Position numbers and translations under genes: made by a program | The notes under the pieces: model-generated | Seen by the model: only the letters and a program-made list of their open reading frames with translations | Told to the model about the DNA's origin: nothing | The model's database searches: none | Shown: positions 56,656 through 64,000 of the stretch, in pieces | How the letters are laid out: each line of letters begins with the position of its first letter | How positions within the stretch are numbered: position 1 is the stretch's first letter | NCBI GenBank assembly: GCA_011503125.2 | Contig: WWBZ02000022.1 | Coordinates: 3,224,001-3,288,000, forward strand | Source of the DNA: Botryosphaeria dothidea | Taxonomy: Eukaryota; Ascomycota; Dothideomycetes; Botryosphaeriales; Botryosphaeriaceae | Reading direction: 5' to 3' | DNA: 64,000 nt

Positions 56656-58458
56656 ATGTCTTTCAGCAATATGATGAAATTCTTGCTCTGCGCGACCCTT
56701 CTGGGCGCTTCGTTATTCACCCGAGAAGGCACCTGCACCTCAATTGCCCCATTCCCACAACCAAAGGTGTTGACTCAGCGGGCTGAAGCACTTCCAACTA
56801 TCACTGCTGGTCCAGCTGCGAACTATAAGAGAAGTATGGTATGTGATTATGCATTCTTTCCTGATTTTGCTGATGAAGAAAGGAAAATGCACCCACACCA
56901 ACTGGTGAAGAAATCTTGATCCGGCCAACGGACGGAGGAAATACTATCCCGGCAGATGGAATCGACATATTCCTCGGCCCGGATATGGTCAAGCGACTCC
57001 AGGACATCTGGAGCTCTGGTCAGTGCAACCCACCGAGGGCAGAGTGTTTCAACAGATTGGCGAACGCTATGAACGAGGACCAGGCACTCGAGATCGAGAA
57101 GTGGAGGATCGGTAGCTGGTATAACCAATGGGGCCGGTATAGTGCCAGAGCGGGACTGTTCACTGCGTTGGTAAGCTTCTACAGCTGGTACTTGAGAACG
57201 AGCCAGGCGCAACCACCAAACTTCATTGCCGCGGCCAGCTACCACGTCCCCTCGACAGATCTGGCCCAGTGGTCTTCTGTAGGGGACACATCGACGGTGG
57301 TTTTCAGTGCAGACAAAATCGCAATTACAGTTCCTGTCTCCGTGTCTATGCTCTCAAGCATGTCCACAGCCACTGCTACAACCCTCACGGCAGACGCCAG
57401 TGGACACAAATCCGGTGATGTTCTGGTTGCCATCCCGACTGATACCGCGAACGCGTTTGAAGAACTTATTCGCATGAACGGCCAGTGCAAGGATACACCG
57501 GTCCAGAACCGGCGAAGGGCAGTGCCAAGCTGGGACGCGATAAACGGTATCAACGAGTTCATGATCACAATGGCCGCACCGGACCAGCTATTCCATGGAC
57601 TTGGTCTTGCCTCCATAGCCAATCTTCCTACCCTGACTCCAGAAGACGGAGAAGCTGTGGACTCTCTCGCGGCTGCTCAGCGATACGCTGAAGGACGCGC
57701 AGAGTTCGAGAACGTGGACGAGACTGACCGCCGTAACATCGTACAAGTCATTTGGCAGGGGGTTCTACAGTCCTGTCAGCAACATACAGTGGACCTGACA
57801 ACAATTGCATTGGATGGAAGGCAAATGGGCAATGGTTCTGACACTACTGCTTGTAGTCTGGATGATGATGACGACGAGCTTGAATGTCTGGATCTCGAAT
57901 GCGTTGGAATAAAGGAGAAGTGTACCGCTGGCAAGTACAAAGATTGTCCTTGCTTCTTTCTCGCCAAATGGTTCGATTACCCTTCTAGACAGTCCGACTG
58001 GGATCTGCAACAGCAGATACTGGTAAAAGCGTGGAGAGACGTGGAGCTCAACTCAGGCAAATGCGAGGCGCAGATCACTCAGAGCCAAGGCACCTGTGCC
58101 AGAGGAGGGTGTAATTTCCTATACGCAGTCAAGGTTCTGAACCAGGACGGTATAGAGATAGGGAACAAAGACCGGACGGTACTTGCGGGAGATTCGTCTG
58201 TTAATGTTACCAGCCAGCTCCCGCATGTGTTCATCATCAAGTCAAACCCAGGCACCGATGGTGGGATCCACAGGTTGTATGCTGGAGAGGACTTCTACGA
58301 CTCCACGAACGATTCGATCAAGTCGTCGTACTGCGAGAAGCCGGGCGTGTGGACGCAATCGGGATCCCCGGTAAGACTCTGCCCCTTCCTTTGTCCGCGA
58401 TCACGATAACTGATGTGTTCCATAGGCGCGCGAAATTGTTTGTCACTTTGCTTGCTGA
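56656..58458 (+). CDS. Secreted protein of unknown family
   Basis: Three exons, 56656-56838, 56883-58370 and 58426-58458, give 567 residues. Introns are 44 nt (GTATGT..AAAG) and 55 nt (GTAAGA..CATAG), both phase 0; the last exon adds only AREIVCHFAC. A signal peptide (MMKFLLCATLLGASLF) leads a mature protein with about a dozen cysteines. Around residue 75 it reads DGIDIFLGPDMVKRLQDIW, then CNPPRAECFNRLANAMNED; the middle is Ser/Thr/Ala-rich and may carry a hydrophobic or beta segment. An acidic run with cysteines (DDDDDELECLDLEC) follows, then CTAGKYKDCPCFFLAKWF and a final domain with CARGGCNFLYAVKVLNQDG. I do not recognise the family or a catalytic motif. It is divergent from the metalloprotease-like gene. 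Confidence 0.78.
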
Positions 58459-59117
58459 TCTTGACATTGTGTGGGCGCAATATACGGAGGTCTTGATATA
58501 CCTGATTCAGGCATGGTATGTGTGGATGCTCCAGGAGCGGTATGATGCAAAATCAGTGTTCTATGTAGATTTGTAACGCTCAGCAAGTGCAGATAGGACA
58601 TTAATGGAGGCGAAATATAGACTTACTGCAAGCAGAAGCGAATTAAAGCCCACTGACTTATATGGTTCCATGCTGTCGAAGTGTTTGTATCGTAGGGCGG
58701 ATCAGGCAGAGCGGCGGAGCGCTGCAATCTTCAAAGTATGCAGATTAACATGAGAGAGAGCCTGATGCGGTAGAGAAGCAGCGCGTTCATCCAGATCAAG
58801 TGATGTGTAGAGGAGGACGAAAGTAGCAGCAGCGCGGGCGAAGACGAGGAGCAGACGTGTGCGGTAGGCTGAAGAATCAGTGAGCAAAAGCCGGGCAGTA
58901 GGTAGCAAACGAGCAGTGAGGCAAATGAAGGCCCCTCCGCTTGTGTAAGAGTAGTATCTCCGCCGCTCTCCCAGCCGCTGCTTCTTGCGAAAAAACTGAA
59001 GTCGCGTAGGCCTCCCGTTTCGTCACCAGGTCTTGGCACGACCAGCTGCACTAGATATTTGACGCCCTTCTCCTCTCCTCTTCACCCTCCACCAACATCG
59101 ACCAGCACCACGCCGAA
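58459..59117. other. Intergenic, no gene seen
   Basis: 659 nt between the secreted-protein gene and gene D. The C/T-rich right end is the likely gene D promoter/leader. Confidence 0.45.
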
Positions 59118-61370
59118 ATGTCTGCCGCTGGTGCTTCTCGCTCGCCGCCGCCGGCGCCCGCGTCCGTCCGCCTGCCTGTGCAGGCCATCGTCGTCAACCG
59201 CGCCCTGTTCCAGCAATGGATCAGGGCCGGTTACAGTGTGGCCTGGGAGCTGCCATTGGGCACTCCCATGTACGACTGTTCGTTCCGCTCTTTTCTCTTT
59301 ACTTCCATATTTACAGAAACCACTTATTCCTGACAGCTGCTTTCATATCATCTAGGCCAAGACTCCCAGCATATCTTCGGATATGTTGGCCTGCTGATGC
59401 CGCCGACGCAGCCGCCGGCGGACCTGACTCTCTCTCGGCTTCCGCCGAGCACCCCAGGTGACTTTCCGGGGCCTGTTCCCTCGCGGAGGGGGTCGCCGAT
59501 GTCGTCCCTGGGTGTCGCTGCGGGTGGCAGCGAAGAGGGAGGCGAGGGTTCGCCGTACCGGCCGCCGTCGCCGCCGTCGCGGGTGCAGTCTGCCGGTCCT
59601 CGCGCTGGCTCGCTGCCGCCATCTGCTCGTCCGCGCTCCGCTCCGCCGTTGTGAGTGAGCCGAACCAGATACCAAAAAGAGCAGAGAAGCTAACACGTGA
59701 TCGATAGGCCTGCGTTCCCGGTGCCTGGTCTCGTGCTGCCGCCGCCGGCGCTCTCGCCAACCTCACCAGCGCCGTCGACACCTCGTCAGCCCTGGCCGGA
59801 GACCGCGCCACCCTCGTCCGTCGTCTCCTCTTCCTCTCCGTCCTTGCCGGCTCTGCCAACCCCGGCTCCTTCGCCATCGCCAGCTCTGTCGACCAGCACG
59901 ATGAGCGCCAGCAGCAAGATATTCGCTGAGAAGTCCGCCGCCGCCGAGGAGCCCGTCACCACCATGGAGCCCGAGTGCCACGTTGACGAGCCCGAGGACG
60001 AAGGCCCGCCGCCGTCCGCAAAGAACAAGGGCAAGAAGCCAGCGTACCAGGTCACCGACGCTGACGAGCCATACGTCTCCGACAGCTCCGCCAACCTCTT
60101 CGTCAGCCCGCCCAGCCCGCCCATCGCCGAGCAGCAGCCGTCGCAGGTGGAATTCGAGCCTGAGGACGAGCAGTGGGAGGAGTACAGCGCCGAGAAGTGG
60201 GAGCGCGCGACGCCCGCCGACCAGCCAACCACCAGCGACCGCCCTCTGCCGATTGCAACCCCCTCCAAGACCGTCGAAGACACGCTTGCCAGCAAGCCCG
60301 CCAGCAGCGGCTACTCTCTGCCCGGCGCCTCACTTTCGAACGCAGTCCACGCGATGCCCCGCCTGCCAGATCTTGTCGACAACCGCACCGTCGAAGCTAG
60401 CACCGACGTCGACGACGCCACTACCGTTGCTGATGACGACGAGAGCGACCCTGGTCCGGATGTCCAGCTCACCGACATCGACTGGGCCAAGATCTACCAG
60501 CAGAAGCCGATGGACGAGTGGAACGTCGAAGAGGCGCATCTCTTGGGGTCCATCTTGTCCGCTCAGGCGGCGCGCCAGGTCGACGAGAGGGTCGAGAGGA
60601 GGCGTGCGGAGATGGCCCAGAACCTGCAGCAGATCAAGGAGTTGCGCCAGAAGAGGCTCCGCGAGATATCTACTCAGAATGGTGAGGGGGTTGAGGAGGC
60701 GCCCGCTCAGAAGGAGGAAGTCGCTGAGACCGAGGAGAACAAGACGCAGCCGCTCACCCGCAATCAGAAGAGGGCGCTCAAGAAGGAGGCCGCTGCTAAG
60801 AAGAAGGCCGAAAAGAAGCAAGCCGAGGAGGAAGCGAAACGCAAGGCTGCCACCGACAAGAACGCTCCCGACAACAAGACCGCTCCCACCGAGAAGAACG
60901 CCTCCGCTGACAAGACAGCTCACACCGTGCCCAAGTCGAAAGATAACACCCAGCAGCCCATCCCTGTCGTCCAGCGTGTTGGAGGCAGGAGAGTCATCAA
61001 GAAGCGCCAGGCCAAACCCAAGCAGGAAGACACCAACGGCAAGATCGAGGTTGAGGTCACGCAGGAGACGACGGTCACTGAGGAGTGCGTCGAGCAGCGC
61101 GGCGAATCCAGCAGCAGCGCCAGGCAGGTTCCGAACGTCGTGGAGACTACAGGTGGACAGGAGAGGAGGTCGCTTGCCGACGATCCCATCTATGCCAACT
61201 TCTTGCGCAGGCTCGTTCAGAACAGGCCGGAGAACCTCAGCGCGGGTAGTGTCCGCATGAACCAGCTGCGTCGCAGGAAGAGGGAGGAGGACCCGTGGTA
61301 CAGCGATTATGAGCATGACTCTGACTCTGACGAATCTGATGGCGGAAGCAAGCAGTGCGAGACGACTTGA
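59118..61370 (+). CDS. Orphan protein D with AG-aromatic-x-V motif and coiled-coil C terminus
   Basis: Three exons, 59118-59277, 59356-59650 and 59708-61370, give 705 residues. Introns are 78 nt (GTTCGT..CTAG) and 57 nt (GTGAGT..ATAG), and all phases fit (MYD-C|C-QDSQHIFGYVGLL; APP-L|L-PAFPVPG). Residues 17-43 are the shared segment (VRLPVQAIVVNRALF, Trp34, RAGYSVAW), with one extra residue relative to A-C. Then come ~250 Pro/Ser/Glu-rich disordered residues, a short TDIDWAKIYQQKPMDEWNVE block, a long Lys/Glu/Ala/Gln coiled region (RVERRRAEMAQNLQQIKELR; KKEAAAKKKAEKKQAEEEAK) and an acidic C-terminal DSDSDESDGG tail. DPIYANFLRRLVQNRPENLS near the end looks folded. No signal peptide. Function is unknown. 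Confidence 0.78.
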
Positions 61371-62374
61371 GAACAGGCGACACCTATTCAAGGAGACGAG
61401 ACGTTGGGAATACCTGTTGAACGACCAGGATACGAGTTGACGATGATTCTATGATACACGAAATGCATGCACGGCGAATCGGCAACGGGGGGATAGCGAA
61501 ATTTTGCATTGATGGAAAAGCCTTGCGATAGATACCCGACTGGGAGTCTTCATTTCCAGAGACTTGATAATACGAACAACTTGCCTTATGACCACTGTTT
61601 TGGAGTGATTGTACTGTTGATGATAGCTGGCTGCGGACGTCTTTCAATACGCCGCTCCACTGACGGTCGGACACGACAAGGCCTGCAGATCGGCCGGTAG
61701 AGAGAAGCAGATGATCAGTCCAGAGCGTCGTCACAACCATGTGTTTTGGCGCGGATTGGCCTAGATCGCAGCGTCAAGCAAGGCGAGTGGAGACGATTTG
61801 CAAGATTGCGGTGTGAGGCCCGCGGTCGGCTATCGGGCTCTGAGGCCGTCGCACAGGCCAGTACACGCTTGCCCAAGAGCGCAGAGATTTTTCGGGCACG
61901 AGTAGGGGATGAGATGCATTGAGGCTCGAGAGGCGCGAAGAAGGCATACGGCAAAGAGGAGAGGAGGTCTGGAGCCTCGGGAGCGTCGGCTGAGATATCA
62001 GCGCCACGGCTTAGCTAAGGCTGGGGGAGATCCGCGTAAGGAAGCCCGAGACCGGGGTGCGGCTTTCCACAGCGCAGGGCCTCCAGCTCTGGTTCTGGGG
62101 CGTTACGCTAGGCCGGCTGGGATACGTCAGAACCCGAAGCTTAAGCCAAAGCCCATCGCTGCGTTTTTCTGCTTCCCTCGAGCCCCTTCTACCCGACTCG
62201 TTCGCGGCCAGCCGTCGCTCGTGTGCCCAAGTCGCCCAAACATTCTTTTCGCACTCTCCTGCAATGCTTTCCTGACCACTGCACCCGCCATTGAACCATA
62301 AATACCCGACTGCGAGCCAGTCCTTCTCCCGAAGCGGCAGTTCTTCGCTTGCCGCTCGCACGCCATCGCCAGCC
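61371..62374. other. Intergenic, no gene seen
   Basis: About 1.0 kb between gene D and the ArAE-type gene. No supported coding region; the right third is the promoter of the 62375 gene. Confidence 0.45.
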
Positions 62375-64000
62375 ATGGCCCAGCCCGACATGGACGCCGA
62401 TAAACAAACCATCACAAACCCCACCAGCCCCGACGCCCTCGCCCCCGGTTCGCCCACGCGCCAGGAGACCTACGGCACCTATGAGACCGTCGAGCCCGCC
62501 GAGACCGTGGAGCTGCCTCCGCCCATCATTCGTCCCACCAGGACCCGGACCGCTGGCTCGACCATCCGCAGGAAGGAAAATGAGAAGAAGGGCATCAAAG
62601 GCCTGTGGTCGAAATACGGCCCCGATCTCGATGTCCCCACACTCTTAATGATGGGCAAGGGCGGCCTTCCACCAACCATAGCCATTTCCATGTATCAAGG
62701 TTCGTTTCAGTTGACTCAATGTTTTAAGCTTATGCAACGACGATCTGACACATGCATCAGCTACCGCCGTTGCTAACCAGTTTACCACTCTCGGCTATCT
62801 GGTTGCAATTGTTTCCGTTCTCGGATTCGCCGTCATGCCCAGGGCCAAATTCATGCAGACCATGCTGTTGAACGTAATCACCACGTGCGTCGCGACTGGC
62901 ATGAACCTGCTCATGATGTACTGCGCCGTCAAGGCTCGCGAGCACACCACCTCTCGCCCGCCCGCCGGCTCTGGCGCATCCACGGGAACGGCTGCGTACA
63001 CTTACAACTCCTCGGCTTCGGCCGTCTCCGGGATCTGGCTCTTCTTCCAAGTATATTTCGTCAACATGATGAGAGCCAAATACGCGCCAAATCTGCAATT
63101 TCCCTCAATCGTCTACACCATCTTCGTCGTAGTTGCATCCATCTACTCCCCGCAATTCTCAACCATGACCCAGGCCATGTCGTTCGCGCGCCGCCTGCTC
63201 GAAGTCTTCCTCACCGGCTTCGGCATCGCCACCGGCGTCTCGCTCTTCATCCTCCCCCGTAAGCCCTTCCCCCTCCCCTCCCCTTCAACCCATTCCTCAT
63301 TAACACATTCGCACAGTCACCTCCCGCAAGATCGTCCTCAAGTGCATGGCGGGCTACATCGGCGCGCTGCGCGGCTCGCTCGACGCGCACTCGAGCTACT
63401 TCCAGTCGCTCGAGATCAAGGACATGTTCTACCGCGTCTCGACGGGCCTGTCGGGCGACAAGCAGCGCCAGCCCGAGGCCGCCGCCGTCAAGAAGTCGCT
63501 CGCCGCCATCCAGACCATGCACGGCAAGCTGTCGGCCGACCTGCCCTTCGCCAAGCGCGAGATCGCCTGGGGGTTCCTGGGGCCCGATGACCTGCAGGAG
63601 ATGTCGAGGCTCCTGCGGGGCGTGATGCTGCCGCTGGCCGGGCTGAGCTCGGTGGTGGACATTTTCGAGCGGCTGGCGGAGCTGAACGGGTGGGAGGAGG
63701 AGGGCGGGACGGTGGAGATTGGGGCCAGGGATTCGGAGAGGAAGCGGATGGTGGAGGACTGGAATGATGTGATGAAGACGGTGCACGAGCCGTTTCAGTC
63801 GGTCATCAGGGCGATGGATGAGGGGTTGGAGCATGTTTTGCTGCAGCTGAAGCTGAAGAAGCCGCCGAAGAAGCAGAAGAAGGAGGCCGCTGGGAGTGGG
63901 GAGAGCGAGGACGTGGAGGCCAAGGGGGATCGCACTCAGCCGGGAGAAGACGGGTTTGCGGACTATCTCGAGAGGATGACGGAGGAGTTTTATTCGGGCA
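62375..64000 (+). CDS. ArAE-type membrane transporter (6-TM N-terminal half), cut by window end
   Basis: Exons 62375-62699, 62761-63258 and 63317 onward, open at the right edge. Introns are 61 nt (GTTCGT..ATCAG) and 58 nt (GTAAGC..CACAG), in phase. After ~85 charged/Pro-rich cytosolic residues and TLLMMGKGGLPPTIAISMYQA, hydrophobic spans follow (FTTLGYLVAIVSVLGFAV; MLLNVITTCVATGMNLLMMY; GIWLFFQVYFVNMMRAKYAP; FPSIVYTIFVVVASIY; LEVFLTGFGIATGVSLFILP). Then comes a long soluble helical part (SRKIVLKCMAGYIGALRGSL). This is the fungal 'putative ER transporter, 6TM, N-terminal' family of the aromatic-acid-exporter superfamily. The C-terminal half lies outside the window. Substrate unknown. Confidence 0.85.

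Noticed and set aside
59983..61260. 425-residue plus-strand frame in gene D
   Set aside because: Ser/Arg/Pro-only translation, a frame shadow of exon 3.
60330..61391. 353-residue minus-strand open frame under gene D
   Set aside because: Leu/Val/Gly-rich shadow of the Lys/Glu coiled region; no independent signal.
1..64000. tRNA, rRNA, CRISPR arrays, transposon terminal repeats, biosynthetic gene cluster
   Set aside because: I looked by eye and found no A/B-box pair forming a tRNA, no array, no long terminal or inverted repeats and no PKS/NRPS/terpene genes; a tool-based search could still find a tRNA.

Overview
The window is nuclear DNA from a filamentous ascomycete, most likely a dothideomycete-like Pezizomycotina; the taxon is an inference. 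The signs are genes broken by short introns (about 44-270 nt, GT..AG, some with a visible CTAAC/CTGAC branch site), no operons, and a fungal gene set: HET-domain protein, RTA1-like protein, DOT1, cohesin SCC3, TFIIIC large subunit, AIM6, UreD, ArAE-type transporter. Exon joins below were worked out by hand from splice signals and codon phase.

Layout. 0.6-2.1 kb: a protein with a PigL_N/STAND-type N-terminal helical domain but no NTPase, followed by ankyrin-repeat debris (2.5-3.1 kb). 3.6-5.3 kb: sugar-porter MFS transporter, then about 5.5 kb without a convincing gene. 10.7-18.9 kb: a small orphan protein (A), a basic disordered protein, a 14-TM MFS transporter and, after a 2 kb gap, a Tim17/22/23-like membrane protein. 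19.6-24.4 kb: eIF4B and DOT1. 25.7-28.9 kb: orphan protein B and an RTA1-like 7-TM protein. 30.2-48.1 kb: a core block of SCC3, UreD, AIM6, a basic coiled-coil protein and the 2578-residue TFIIIC subunit. 48.5-58.5 kb: an accessory stretch with a HET-domain protein, orphan protein C, a DUF7730/F-box-like gene with an unresolved splice, a multi-exon secreted metalloprotease-like gene, and a divergently transcribed secreted protein of unknown family. 59.1-61.4 kb: orphan protein D. 62.4 kb to the right edge: an ArAE-type membrane transporter, cut by the window end.

Main observation. Four otherwise unrelated, mostly disordered proteins (A at 11.6 kb, B at 25.7 kb, C at 51.4 kb, D at 59.1 kb) share one short folded-looking segment of 26-27 residues: a beta-like strand with a Pro-Val/Leu type core, a helix with an aromatic (Trp/Tyr), then Ala-Gly-aromatic-x-Val-x-aromatic. 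I do not recognise this as a described domain. Four copies within 50 kb suggest a dispersed family, possibly locally expanded.

The second observation is the divergent pair at 54.1-58.5 kb. Splicing by hand gives a secreted protein whose HExxH zinc motif is split by an intron, facing a secreted cysteine-containing protein across a 1.1 kb promoter region.
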